Below the pieces are notes generated by a model, which did not search any database, was not told the origin of the DNA, and saw only the letters and a program-made list of their open reading frames with translations. This document shows positions 8,194-15,791 of a stretch of DNA of 34,784 bases, one piece after another. A program made the position numbers and the translations under genes. This DNA is from Rhodobacterales bacterium 56_14_T64 (GTDB lineage Bacteria; Pseudomonadota; Alphaproteobacteria; Rhodobacterales; Rhodobacteraceae): NCBI GenBank assembly GCA_002162795.1, contig MAAY01000068.1, positions 52,697 to 87,480 on the forward strand, given 5' to 3'. How positions within the stretch are numbered: the first letter of the stretch is position 1; the number at the start of each line of letters is the position of its first letter.

Positions 8194-8457
8194 ATGGACG
8201 TGACCGAACAAGAAAAAAGCGACAGCTACCGTGTGACCGCAGGCGAGTTGCGGCAGTTTGTCGAGCGGCTTGAGCAGCTTGACACGGAGAAGAAAGACCT
8301 GGCCGACCAAATGAAGGAAGTCATGGCAGAGGCCAAGGGGCGCGGTTACGACACCAAGGTGATCCGTAAGTTGGTGGCCCTGCGCAAGCGTGACAAAGAT
8401 GACATCGCCGAGGAAGAGGCGGTATTGGAAATGTACAAAGAAGCGCTGGGGATGTGA
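8194..8457 (+). CDS. gapR: GapR / DUF2312 nucleoid-associated protein
   Basis: This is an 87-residue protein matching the alphaproteobacterial DUF2312 family (GELRQFVERLEQLDTEKKDL...AEAKGRGYDTKVIRKLVALRKRDK...LEMYKEALGM). In Caulobacter, GapR binds overtwisted AT-rich DNA ahead of replication and transcription machinery and stimulates topoisomerases. The start at 8194 gives the usual family length and follows CGGAG; an ATG 19 codons upstream adds sequence foreign to the family. The gene is single and ends with an intergenic repeat plus a strong terminator. Confidence 0.93.
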   Translation: MDVTEQEKSDSYRVTAGELRQFVERLEQLDTEKKDLADQMKEVMAEAKGRGYDTKVIRKLVALRKRDKDDIAEEEAVLEMYKEALGM

Positions 8458-8458
8458 T

Positions 8459-8520
8459 CTCCGGGGGCTGGTGGATTGGGGCGCGGCCCCAAACCCCGGA
8501 GTATTTGTGATAAGATGAAG
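8459..8520 (+). repeat. 3'-end intergenic element, copy A
   Basis: It starts two bases after the gapR stop. Perfect arms CTCCGGGG (8459-8466) and CCCCGGAG (8494-8501) enclose a nested GGGGC/GCCCC hairpin. A 19-base tail TATTTGTGATAAGATGAAG follows (8502-8520). Three other copies with the same tail length occur at 11998, 14181 and 17598. Confidence 0.7.
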
Positions 8521-8523
8521 CAG

Positions 8524-8552
8524 GGGCGGGCCGTTTGGTGCGCCCTTTTTTT
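8524..8552 (+). terminator. Rho-independent terminator of gapR
   Basis: Arms GGGCG (8524-8528) and CGCCC (8541-8545), with an inner CC-GTTT-GG pairing, are followed by seven T residues (8546-8552). It sits directly behind repeat copy A. Confidence 0.75.
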
Positions 8553-8640
8553 CATGCTGAGGGTCGCCGGATGCTTTAAGCTTGAAGTAAATTCAGTTGT
8601 GCGAGATAATGGGGTGATCTCAGCAACAGGAATCCGTGCC

Positions 8641-9039
8641 ATGCCGACAATCTCAGTACATCCCGAGGGATGGAAAGTAGCCAAAGGTTATGCCAACGGT
8701 ATGGTCGGTGAGGGCCGGATGTTGTTTGTTGGCGGGCAGATTGGCTGGACTGCACAGCAGGTGTTTGAGGCGCGGGATTTCATAGGCCAGATGAAGCAGG
8801 CTCTGCGCAACATTCTTGCGGTGGTAGAAGAGGCGGGTGGCGCGGCAACGGATATCACCCGGCTGACATGGTATGTGACCGATAAGGCAGAGTACCTCGC
8901 GCACCAGCGGGAAGTCGGGCAGGCCTATCGTGACGTGATGGGCTATCATTTCCCTGCGATGACGATGGTTGTGGTCGCAGACCTGATTGAAGACGACGCC
9001 AAGGTAGAGATTGAAGCCACGGCGATGGTGTCACTCTGA
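8641..9039 (+). CDS. RidA/YjgF family protein lacking the catalytic arginine
   Basis: This is a 132-residue protein of the RidA (YjgF/YER057c/UK114) superfamily: VGGQIGWTAQQ, GQMKQALRNILAVVEEAGG, ITRLTWYVTD and KVEIEATAMV follow the family pattern. True RidA enamine/imine deaminases carry an arginine in a PAR motif (Arg105 in E. coli). Here the equivalent position is Met107 (FPAMTMV), so imine deaminase activity is doubtful and the protein fits the non-canonical Rid subfamilies. The start at 8641 matches the family N-terminus; in-frame sequence back to 8476 overlaps the gapR terminator and is not coding. Only a weak ribosome site is visible. The function is unknown. Confidence 0.85.
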   Translation: MPTISVHPEGWKVAKGYANGMVGEGRMLFVGGQIGWTAQQVFEARDFIGQMKQALRNILAVVEEAGGAATDITRLTWYVTDKAEYLAHQREVGQAYRDVMGYHFPAMTMVVVADLIEDDAKVEIEATAMVSL

Positions 9040-9229
9040 CGGGACCTGTGGGCGGTTTGGTTATGAAAGTGACCAATGTGCGGTAGGGGAAAACAGCAGG
9101 GTAGTGCGAATCGTTGGACTGCGTCGAGCCACTTGGCCCGACGGCACCGGTTACCGGAAGTCCGAATTAAATCAATGTTTTAGGTAGTTATTGTCCGCGT
9201 TTTCTTGAATTTTCTCTCGTTTTCAAAAT

Positions 9230-9245
9230 TTTACCAGTTGATAAA
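9230..9245 (+). promoter_or_regulatory. Putative RutR operator upstream of preT
   Basis: The 16-bp element TTTACCAGTTGATAAA is a near-palindrome (6 of 7 arm pairs) that resembles the E. coli RutR site TTGACCA-NN-TGGTCAA (11 of 14 defined positions). It is centred about 62 bases before the preT start. A stronger copy lies beside the rutR-like gene at 12836. Confidence 0.55.
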
Positions 9246-9299
9246 AAATTGAAATGTGGCACTCTGGATGTAACAAGAACACATCCAAGGAGACACCCA

Positions 9300-10634
9300 A
9301 TGGCGAGTAGCCATCAGGCATCCGGCGTTGTGGCGGGGCGTTTGCCCAGCCAGAAAATTGCCGAAAACTTCGGAGATTTGCATCCTGCCTATACCGTGCA
9401 CGAGGCATCAGTGGCGGCGGATCGTTGCTATTTTTGCTACGACGCTCCTTGCATGGCGGCATGTCCGACCAGTATCGACATCCCGCAATTCATCCGTGAG
9501 ATTCAGACCGGGAACCCAGAGGCGGCGGCGCGCAGCATTCTGAAGCAGAACATTCTGGGCGGTATGTGTGCGCGGGTTTGTCCGACAGAGACGCTCTGCG
9601 AAGAAGTCTGTGTGCGCGAGACTGCCGAGGGCAAGCCGGTCGAGATTGGCCGCCTTCAGCGCTATGCCACCGACACGTTGATGGCCAAGGAGGGTCATCC
9701 GTTCAGCCGTGCTGCGAGCACCGGTAAGCGCATTGCGGTTGTTGGAGCTGGTCCTGCTGGCCTGGCGGCGGCGCATCGGTTGGCCATGCTGGGCCATGAA
9801 GTGGTGATCCACGAGGTGAAGGACAAGTCGGGCGGCCTGAACGAATTTGGTATCGCCGCCTACAAAAGCACCAATGATTTTGCGGCGCGCGAGGTCGATT
9901 GGCTGATGCAGATTGGTGGTATCAGCACTGTGCATGGCAAGGGCCTGGGCGGTGGTTTGACGCTGGAAGGGCTGAAGGCTGATTTTGACGCGGTGTTCCT
10001 GTCGATTGGTTTGGCGGGCGTCAATGCTCTGCGTGCTCCGGGCGAGGACAAGAACGGTGCGCGCGACGCGGTTGAGTTTATCTCGGAGCTGCGCCAGGCA
10101 AGTGATCTATCTAAGCTGGCTGTGGCCCGCAATGTGGTGGTGATTGGTGGCGGTATGACTGCGGTGGATGCCGCAGTGCAGTCGAAACTGCTGGGTGCCG
10201 AGAATGTCACTATTGCCTACCGACGTGGTCAGGAAGCCATGGGCGCCAGCCGGTTTGAGCAGGACCTGGCGACCTCGAAAGGGGTCAAGCTGATGTTCAA
10301 TGTGATGCCGGTTGCGGTGCATGGCGATGGGGCTGCCAGTGAGATTGAGCTGGAATACACTAAGATCGAGGATGGTCGGGTTTCTGGTACTGGCGAAACG
10401 TTTCGTCTGGCGGCAGAGCAGGTGTTCAAGGCCATTGGTCAAAACCTGGAGGGTCAGCCTGAGGGGCTGGCGCTGGAGGGGCGCAAGATCAAGGTTGATG
10501 ACGCGGGCCGTACGTCTGTCTCAGGCGTTTGGGCTGGGGGCGATTGTGCCTCGGGTGGCGAAGACCTGACCGTGACAGCGGTGGCCGAAGGCCGTGACAG
10601 CGCAATTGACATTCATTCCAGCCTGATGGGCTGA
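9300..10634 (+). CDS. preT: NAD(P)-dependent dihydropyrimidine dehydrogenase, PreT-type subunit
   Basis: This is a 444-residue electron-transfer subunit. The N-terminal GltD/DPD-like iron-sulfur domain has cysteines C43, C46, C51, C55 and C90, C94, C100, C104. A FAD Rossmann motif GAGPAG starts near residue 149, and a second nucleotide-binding motif (VVVIGGGMTAVDAA) near 278-291. With PreA it transfers electrons from NAD(P)H to uracil or thymine, giving dihydrouracil or dihydrothymine. The ATG at 9300 follows AAGGAG at the right spacing; a further upstream ATG would put that site inside the gene. preA begins 55 bases downstream. A RutR-like operator lies in the upstream region. Confidence 0.92.
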   Translation: MASSHQASGVVAGRLPSQKIAENFGDLHPAYTVHEASVAADRCYFCYDAPCMAACPTSIDIPQFIREIQTGNPEAAARSILKQNILGGMCARVCPTETLCEEVCVRETAEGKPVEIGRLQRYATDTLMAKEGHPFSRAASTGKRIAVVGAGPAGLAAAHRLAMLGHEVVIHEVKDKSGGLNEFGIAAYKSTNDFAAREVDWLMQIGGISTVHGKGLGGGLTLEGLKADFDAVFLSIGLAGVNALRAPGEDKNGARDAVEFISELRQASDLSKLAVARNVVVIGGGMTAVDAAVQSKLLGAENVTIAYRRGQEAMGASRFEQDLATSKGVKLMFNVMPVAVHGDGAASEIELEYTKIEDGRVSGTGETFRLAAEQVFKAIGQNLEGQPEGLALEGRKIKVDDAGRTSVSGVWAGGDCASGGEDLTVTAVAEGRDSAIDIHSSLMG

Positions 10635-10689
10635 GCCAACTTTGGGATCGCGCTGGCGGTTTCAAGCTTGCACTTCAAGGAGCAGACAA

Positions 10690-11994
10690 ATGGCTGATCT
10701 GACAACTGAATTTTTGGGCATAAAATCCCCGAACCCGTTTTGGCTGGCCTCGGCGCCGCCAACGGACAAAGAATACAACGTACGCCGTGCCTTTGAGGCC
10801 GGATGGGGCGGCGTGGTATGGAAAACGTTGGGTGAAGAAGGCCCACCTGTGGTCAACGTCAATGGGCCGCGTTATGGCGCGATCTTTGGGGCGGATCGTC
10901 GGCTGCTGGGGTTGAACAACATCGAGTTGATCACCGATCGACCTTTGGAAGTGAACCTAGAAGAGATCACCCGGGTCAAGAAAGATTACCCGGATCACGC
11001 CATCATCGTCTCGTTGATGGTGCCATGCGAAGAGCAGGCCTGGAAGGACATCCTGCCTAAGGTCGAGGCCACTGGAGCGGATGGTATTGAACTGAACTTT
11101 GGCTGTCCGCACGGCATGGCCGAGCGCGGTATGGGATCTGCGGTGGGGCAGGTACCTGAGTACATTCAGATGGTTACCGAGTGGTGCAAGAAATACTATT
11201 CTAAGCCGGTGATCGTAAAGCTGACACCCAATATCACCGATATTCGTCAACCTGCACGGGCCGCCAAGAACGGCGGTGCGGATGCGGTGAGCCTGATCAA
11301 CACCATCAATTCAATCGTGTCGGTGGATCTGGATATTATGGCGCCCAATCCGACGATTGGGGATAAGGGAACACACGGTGGCTATTGTGGTCCGGCGGTC
11401 AAGCCGATTGCGATGAACATGGTGGCAGAAATTGCCCGTGATCCTGAAACACATGGATTGCCGATCTCGGCCATTGGTGGGGTAACCACCTGGCGTGACG
11501 CGGCGGAGTTCATCTCATTGGGTGCGGGCAATGTTCAGGTCTGCACTGCGGCGATGACCTATGGCTTTAAGGTTGTTGAAGAGATGATTTCCGGTCTGTC
11601 CCAGTGGATGGATGAGAAAGGACATTCCTCGATTGCCGATTTCATGGGGCAGGCGGTGCCAAATGTTACGGATTGGCAGTATCTGAACCTGAACTATGTC
11701 GCTAAGGCGGTGATTAGCCAAGATGACTGCATCAAATGTGGTCGGTGTTTTGCAGCTTGTGAGGACACCTCGCATCAGGCAATCGAGATGTCGGCTGATC
11801 GGGTGTTTACCGTCAAGGATGACGAATGTGTTGCTTGTAATCTGTGCGTGAATGTCTGCCCGGTTGAGGATTGCATCACGCTGGAACAGGTCGCACCGGG
11901 TCAATTGGACGAGCGAACTGGAGATGTAGTGTCAGAGGATTATGCCAATTGGACCACACATCCCAATAATCCTTCGGCAACGGCAGCGGAATAA
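10690..11994 (+). CDS. preA: Dihydropyrimidine dehydrogenase catalytic subunit PreA
   Basis: This is a 434-residue protein. Residues of about 1-310 form a FMN-binding TIM barrel of the dihydroorotate dehydrogenase family (ELNFGCPHGMAERGMG, VKLTPNITDI, PISAIGG). The C-terminal part carries two 4Fe-4S motifs (CIKCGRCFAAC and CVACNLCVNVCP). It reduces uracil and thymine, receiving electrons from PreT. The start at 10690 follows AAGGAG. In mammalian DPD the catalytic cysteine sits in GLACGQ; the same place here reads GSAVGQ, giving Val152, which from memory is also the case in E. coli PreA. The gene ends at an intergenic repeat and a terminator hairpin, so preTA looks like its own transcription unit. 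Confidence 0.93.
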   Translation: MADLTTEFLGIKSPNPFWLASAPPTDKEYNVRRAFEAGWGGVVWKTLGEEGPPVVNVNGPRYGAIFGADRRLLGLNNIELITDRPLEVNLEEITRVKKDYPDHAIIVSLMVPCEEQAWKDILPKVEATGADGIELNFGCPHGMAERGMGSAVGQVPEYIQMVTEWCKKYYSKPVIVKLTPNITDIRQPARAAKNGGADAVSLINTINSIVSVDLDIMAPNPTIGDKGTHGGYCGPAVKPIAMNMVAEIARDPETHGLPISAIGGVTTWRDAAEFISLGAGNVQVCTAAMTYGFKVVEEMISGLSQWMDEKGHSSIADFMGQAVPNVTDWQYLNLNYVAKAVISQDDCIKCGRCFAACEDTSHQAIEMSADRVFTVKDDECVACNLCVNVCPVEDCITLEQVAPGQLDERTGDVVSEDYANWTTHPNNPSATAAE

Positions 11995-11997
11995 AGG

Positions 11998-12047
11998 GGC
12001 GCCTTGCGGCGCCTGCCTCCGGCGGAGGTATTTTTGACAAGAAGAAG
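11998..12047 (+). repeat. 3'-end intergenic element, copy B
   Basis: It begins three bases after the preA stop. There are two short hairpins, GGCGCC-TTGC-GGCGCC (11998-12013) and CCTCC-GGC-GGAGG (12016-12028), then the 19-base tail TATTTTTGACAAGAAGAAG (12029-12047). Confidence 0.7.
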
Positions 12048-12049
12048 GG

Positions 12050-12072
12050 GGCGGCTCGAGAGAGTCGCCTTT
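12050..12072 (+). terminator. Probable terminator of preTA
   Basis: Arms GGCGGCTC (12050-12057) and GAGTCGCC (12062-12069) pair with one wobble around a GAGA loop and are followed by TTT. It sits behind repeat copy B and between convergent genes (preA and the rutR-like gene). The T-run is short. Confidence 0.5.
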
Positions 12073-12083
12073 GCTGTGTTTGG

Positions 12084-12698
12084 TCAGTTGCGCGGCGTCA
12101 GCATGCGGCGGTATAGGGTTTCCAGATAGTCGGGGGCTGCGTCAAAGGGATCTTCGTCGCCCATCAGGGTACGCACTTGCACGTCGAAATCCGCGTAATG
12201 CTGGGTGAGCGACCAGATGGAAAACAGCAGATGTTTGGGATGGGTGCGGTTGATTTTTCCGGCAGCCATCCAGCTGTCCAGAAGGGCAGATTTTTCCTCG
12301 ACTAGAGATTTTAAATCGTTGGAAATTGTGTCCAGCATGCGCGGTGCGCCCTGTACAATTTCATTGGCATAAAGTCGGCTTTCGCGTGGAAAATCGCGAC
12401 TCATTTGTAGTTTTCGCTCAACGTAGGAGAGGATTTCTTGCAACGGGTCGCCGTCGGGATCCAGCGAGCGCAGGGGGTCCAGCCAGGTGTCGAGAAGGCC
12501 CGACATCAACTCGTTGAAGATAGCTTCCTTTGAGGGGAAATAGTACAGTAGATTGGGTTTGCTTAACCCGGCCTCGGTGGCGATCTGGTCCACTGTTGTG
12601 CCGCGAAAACCATGAGTGGAAAACACCTCCAACGCGGCTTCGAGGATGGCGGCGCGATTCTTTTTCTGAATACGGGTCGGGCTAGGAGCTTTTGTCAT
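12084..12698 (-). CDS. rutR: RutR-like TetR family repressor of pyrimidine catabolism
   Basis: This is a 204-residue TetR-family regulator with the helix-turn-helix at about residues 18-60 (ILEAALEVFSTHGFRGTTVDQIA, then LSKPNLLYYFPSKEAIF). The whole protein, including the ligand domain (KSALLDSW, HPKHLLFSIWSLTQHYADFDVQV), follows E. coli RutR closely as I remember it. RutR responds to uracil and thymine and binds TTGACCA-NN-TGGTCAA. It is divergent from the amidohydrolase gene, with a near-perfect RutR palindrome in the 229-base gap. In E. coli RutR governs the Rut pathway; here the neighbours belong to the reductive pathway. The start is the only good ATG, though its ribosome site is weak. 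Confidence 0.88.
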   Translation of the reverse strand: MTKAPSPTRIQKKNRAAILEAALEVFSTHGFRGTTVDQIATEAGLSKPNLLYYFPSKEAIFNELMSGLLDTWLDPLRSLDPDGDPLQEILSYVERKLQMSRDFPRESRLYANEIVQGAPRMLDTISNDLKSLVEEKSALLDSWMAAGKINRTHPKHLLFSIWSLTQHYADFDVQVRTLMGDEDPFDAAPDYLETLYRRMLTPRN

Positions 12699-12835
12699 CG
12701 CTGTGTCTTTGGTCCTGTCTCGGGTGGCAATCTGTTGGTGCCTGATTTTCCGGCATTTCCCTATGATTTTTTAGGGTTTTTGGTGCCTTTGCGCTGCAAT
12801 TTCTTGACTGGTGCCTGACCCGTGATAGCGTGAGT

Positions 12836-12851
12836 TTTACCAGTTGGTCAA
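12836..12851 (+). promoter_or_regulatory. Putative RutR operator between rutR and the amidohydrolase gene
   Basis: TTTACCAGTTGGTCAA differs from the E. coli RutR consensus TTGACCA-NN-TGGTCAA at a single defined position. It lies in the divergent region, 77 bases before the amidohydrolase ATG and 138 bases from the rutR start, so it could control both directions. Three direct copies of TGGTGCCT (12736, 12781, 12809) occur in the same gap. Confidence 0.7.
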
Positions 12852-12927
12852 ATCAATGTCGCAAGACATGGGATGGCCTGCGGAATAATATCGCCAAAAG
12901 GTGAACAGACGGGGAAGGATCACGGTC

Positions 12928-14178
12928 ATGGCTACGCTTGGACAGAATCTAGTAATCAATAGCGAGCGGCTGTGGGACAGCCTGATGGATATGGCCAAGA
13001 TTGGCCCCGGCGTGGCCGGTGGCAACAATCGCCAAACCCTTACGGACGAAGATGGCGAAGGGCGGGCTCTGTTTCAGAGCTGGTGCGAAGCCGCTGGTTG
13101 TACCATGGGGTTGGACCAGATGGGCAATATGTTTGCGCGTCGCGAAGGAACCGACCCAGACGCGCTGCCGGTTTATGTTGGCTCGCATCTGGATACCCAG
13201 CCGACGGGTGGCAAGTACGATGGCGTGTTGGGTGTTCTTGGTGGGTTAGAGATCCTGCGCACGCTGAACGATATAAATATCAAGACAAAACATCCCATTG
13301 TGGTGACCAATTTTACCAATGAAGAGGGAACGCGCTATGCGCCGGCGATGCTGTCGTCGGGGGTGTTTGCGGGTATTCACACTCAGGATTGGGCCTACGG
13401 GCGCGAAGATGCTGAGGGCAAGAAATTTGGCGATGAGTTGAGCCGGATCGGCTGGCGGGGCGAGGAAGAGGTCGGCGCGCGCAAGATGCATGCATTCTTT
13501 GAATTGCATATCGAGCAGGGGCCAATTTTGGAAGCCGACGAAAAAGATATTGGTGTTGTCACTCATGGTCAGGGGCTGAGCTGGACACAGGTGACGATCA
13601 CTGGGAAGGACGCCCATACTGGATCTACGCCGATGCCAATGCGACGAAATGCTGGCTTGGCGATGGCACGGGTGCTGGAGGCGGTGGACGAGATTGCCTG
13701 GAGCCATGCGCCTCATGCTGTCGGCGCGGCCGGGCATATCGAAGTATTTCCGAACTCGCGCAATGTGATCCCCGGCAAGGTGGTATTCACCGTTGATTTT
13801 CGCTCGCCTGAGTTGGAAGTGATCGAGGATATGGAGCTGCGTCTGCGTGAGGAAGGCCAGGATATTGCTGACGCCATGGCAATGACGATCGAGTTTGAAA
13901 AGGTAGGTGGGTTTGATCCGGTCACTTTTGATGAAGGATGTGTCACCGCGGTACGTAATGCGGCTGAGAAGTTGGGATATTCCCATACCGATCTGATTTC
14001 CGGGGCCGGTCATGATGCCTGCTGGATCAACCGTGTGGCGCCGACTGCGATGGTGATGTGCCCTTGTGTGGATGGCCTAAGCCATAACGAGGCTGAAGAG
14101 ATCAGTTCGGAATGGGCGGCTGCGGGTGCCAATGTGTTGTTCCATGCTGTGGTTGAGACGGCTGAGATCGTGGAGTAA
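12928..14178 (+). CDS. Zn-dependent amidohydrolase, beta-ureidopropionase / N-carbamoyl amino acid hydrolase type
   Basis: This is a 416-residue M20-like hydrolase of the hydantoinase/carbamoylase family. Metal ligands are visible as H87 and D89 (GSHLDTQPTGG), D98, E132/E133 (NEEG), H194 (FELHIEQG) and a C-terminal histidine in GLSHNEAEE. In this setting it most likely hydrolyses N-carbamoyl-beta-alanine (or the beta-aminoisobutyrate analogue) to the amino acid, CO2 and ammonia, the third step of the reductive pyrimidine pathway. Allantoate amidohydrolase is the main alternative, but no purine genes are nearby. The ATG at 12928 is preferred over 12901 because AAGGA lies about 10 bases upstream of it. 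The dihydropyrimidinase gene follows after 100 bases. Confidence 0.9.
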   Translation: MATLGQNLVINSERLWDSLMDMAKIGPGVAGGNNRQTLTDEDGEGRALFQSWCEAAGCTMGLDQMGNMFARREGTDPDALPVYVGSHLDTQPTGGKYDGVLGVLGGLEILRTLNDINIKTKHPIVVTNFTNEEGTRYAPAMLSSGVFAGIHTQDWAYGREDAEGKKFGDELSRIGWRGEEEVGARKMHAFFELHIEQGPILEADEKDIGVVTHGQGLSWTQVTITGKDAHTGSTPMPMRRNAGLAMARVLEAVDEIAWSHAPHAVGAAGHIEVFPNSRNVIPGKVVFTVDFRSPELEVIEDMELRLREEGQDIADAMAMTIEFEKVGGFDPVTFDEGCVTAVRNAAEKLGYSHTDLISGAGHDACWINRVAPTAMVMCPCVDGLSHNEAEEISSEWAAAGANVLFHAVVETAEIVE

Positions 14179-14180
14179 TT

Positions 14181-14241
14181 GGGGCTCTGTCTCCGCGACA
14201 TTGTGGGGCCGCTCCCTCGGGATATTTGTGGCCAGATGAAG
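14181..14241 (+). repeat. 3'-end intergenic element, copy C
   Basis: It starts three bases after the amidohydrolase stop. The GC-rich part has decayed and shows no clean stem, but the 19-base tail TATTTGTGGCCAGATGAAG (14223-14241) is intact. No terminator hairpin follows, in keeping with its place inside an apparent operon. Confidence 0.6.
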
Positions 14242-14278
14242 GACGGATCGCCGATGGCGACTGCAGGGAGTTATAATC

Positions 14279-15733
14279 ATGAATAAAGTCATCAAGAACG
14301 GTACCATTGTCACCGCTGATTTGACCTATAAAGCTGACGTCTTGATTGAGAACGGGGTGATTACGCAGATCGGGCCGAACCTGAAGGGTGATGAAGAGCT
14401 CGACGCCACTGGCTGTTACGTGATGCCGGGTGGGATTGATCCACATACCCATCTTGAGATGCCTTTCATGGGCACCTACAGCTCGGATGATTTTGAAAGT
14501 GGCACGCGGGCGGGTTTGGCTGGCGGTACCACTATGGTGGTGGATTTTGCGCTGCCAAGTCCGGGCGAGAGCCTGCTGGATGCGCTGAAGCGTTGGGACA
14601 ACAAATCCACCCGCGCCAATTGTGACTATTCGTTCCACATGGCGGTGACATGGTGGGGCGAGCAGGTGTTTGACGACATCAAGACCGTCATTCAGGAACG
14701 CGGCATCAACACCTTCAAACACTTCATGGCCTATAAAGGCGCGCTGATGGTGAATGATGACGAGCTGTATTCGTCGTTCCAGCGCCTGGCTGAGCTGGGC
14801 GGGATCGCCATGGTTCATGCCGAGAATGGTGATGTGGTGGCCGAGCTGAGCGCCAAATTACTGGCTGCTGGCAATACTGGCCCCGAGGCACATGCCTATT
14901 CGCGGCCGCCTCAGGTTGAAGGTGAAGCCACCAACCGGGCGATCATGATTGCTGATATGGCCGGGGTGCCGCTCTATGTGGTTCATACCTCTTGCGAGGA
15001 TAGTCACGAGGCGATCCGGCGGGCGCGGATGCAGGGCAAACGGGTCTGGGGTGAGCCGTTGATCCAGCACCTGACACTGGATGAGAGCGAGTATTTCAAT
15101 CCCGATTGGGACCATGCGGCGCGCCGGGTGATGTCGCCTCCGTTCCGTAATAAGAAACATCAAGACAGCCTGTGGGCTGGTTTGCAGTCGGGGTCACTCT
15201 CGGTTGTTGCGACTGATCACTGTGCCTTTACCACCGAGCAGAAACGCAATGGGATTGGTGATTTCACGCAGATCCCCAATGGCACTGGAGGGCTGGAAGA
15301 CCGGATGCCGATGTTGTGGACGCACGGCGTGGCCACAGGCCGGTTGACGATGAATGAATTTGTTGCCGTGACTTCGACCAATATTGCCAAGATCTTGAAT
15401 TGTTACCCGAAAAAGGGTGCGGTTCTGGTCGGCGCTGATGCGGATCTGGTTGTCTGGGATCCTGAGAAAAGTAAGACCATTCAGGCCTCTACCCAGCAGA
15501 GCTCGATTGATTACAACGTGTTCGAAGGGAATGAGGTCAAAGGCTTGCCGCGCTTTACGCTGACCCGCGGGCATGTGGCGGTTCATGATGGCGAGATCCG
15601 CTGTCAGGAAGGCCATGGCAAGTTTGTAGCGCGTGAAGCCAATACAAGCGTAAACACTGCGTTGAGCACCTGGAAAGAGCTGACCTCGCCACGAGCGGTT
15701 GAGCGGTCGGGTATTCCGGTAACTGGCGTTTAA
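14279..15733 (+). CDS. hydA: Dihydropyrimidinase
   Basis: This is a 484-residue cyclic amidohydrolase. The binuclear zinc site is complete: H56 and H58 (DPHTH), carbamylated K153 (AYKGALM), H180 (MVHAENGD), H236 (YVVHTSCEDS) and D313 (VATDHCAF). It opens dihydrouracil or dihydrothymine to the N-carbamoyl-beta-amino acid. The length is normal for the family. The ATG follows GGGAG by about 9 bases. It lies between the carbamoyl hydrolase gene and the ABC importer genes in the same direction. Hydantoinase activity on 5-substituted hydantoins is possible as a side reaction, but the preTA neighbours favour pyrimidine breakdown. Confidence 0.94.
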   Translation: MNKVIKNGTIVTADLTYKADVLIENGVITQIGPNLKGDEELDATGCYVMPGGIDPHTHLEMPFMGTYSSDDFESGTRAGLAGGTTMVVDFALPSPGESLLDALKRWDNKSTRANCDYSFHMAVTWWGEQVFDDIKTVIQERGINTFKHFMAYKGALMVNDDELYSSFQRLAELGGIAMVHAENGDVVAELSAKLLAAGNTGPEAHAYSRPPQVEGEATNRAIMIADMAGVPLYVVHTSCEDSHEAIRRARMQGKRVWGEPLIQHLTLDESEYFNPDWDHAARRVMSPPFRNKKHQDSLWAGLQSGSLSVVATDHCAFTTEQKRNGIGDFTQIPNGTGGLEDRMPMLWTHGVATGRLTMNEFVAVTSTNIAKILNCYPKKGAVLVGADADLVVWDPEKSKTIQASTQQSSIDYNVFEGNEVKGLPRFTLTRGHVAVHDGEIRCQEGHGKFVAREANTSVNTALSTWKELTSPRAVERSGIPVTGV

Positions 15734-15791
15734 CTCAGGGTAGGGCGTTGCAGTGCGGCGCCCTGTTAACCTGTCTTATCAAGGCATTATG

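Noticed and set aside
12759-12776. CCCTA/TAGGG hairpin followed by T residues in the rutR gap
   Set aside because: The stem is only five base pairs with a loop of eight; too weak to call a terminator or attenuator.
13246-14013. Open frame of 255 codons on the minus strand
   Set aside because: It is antisense to the amidohydrolase gene, whose metal ligands are all present.
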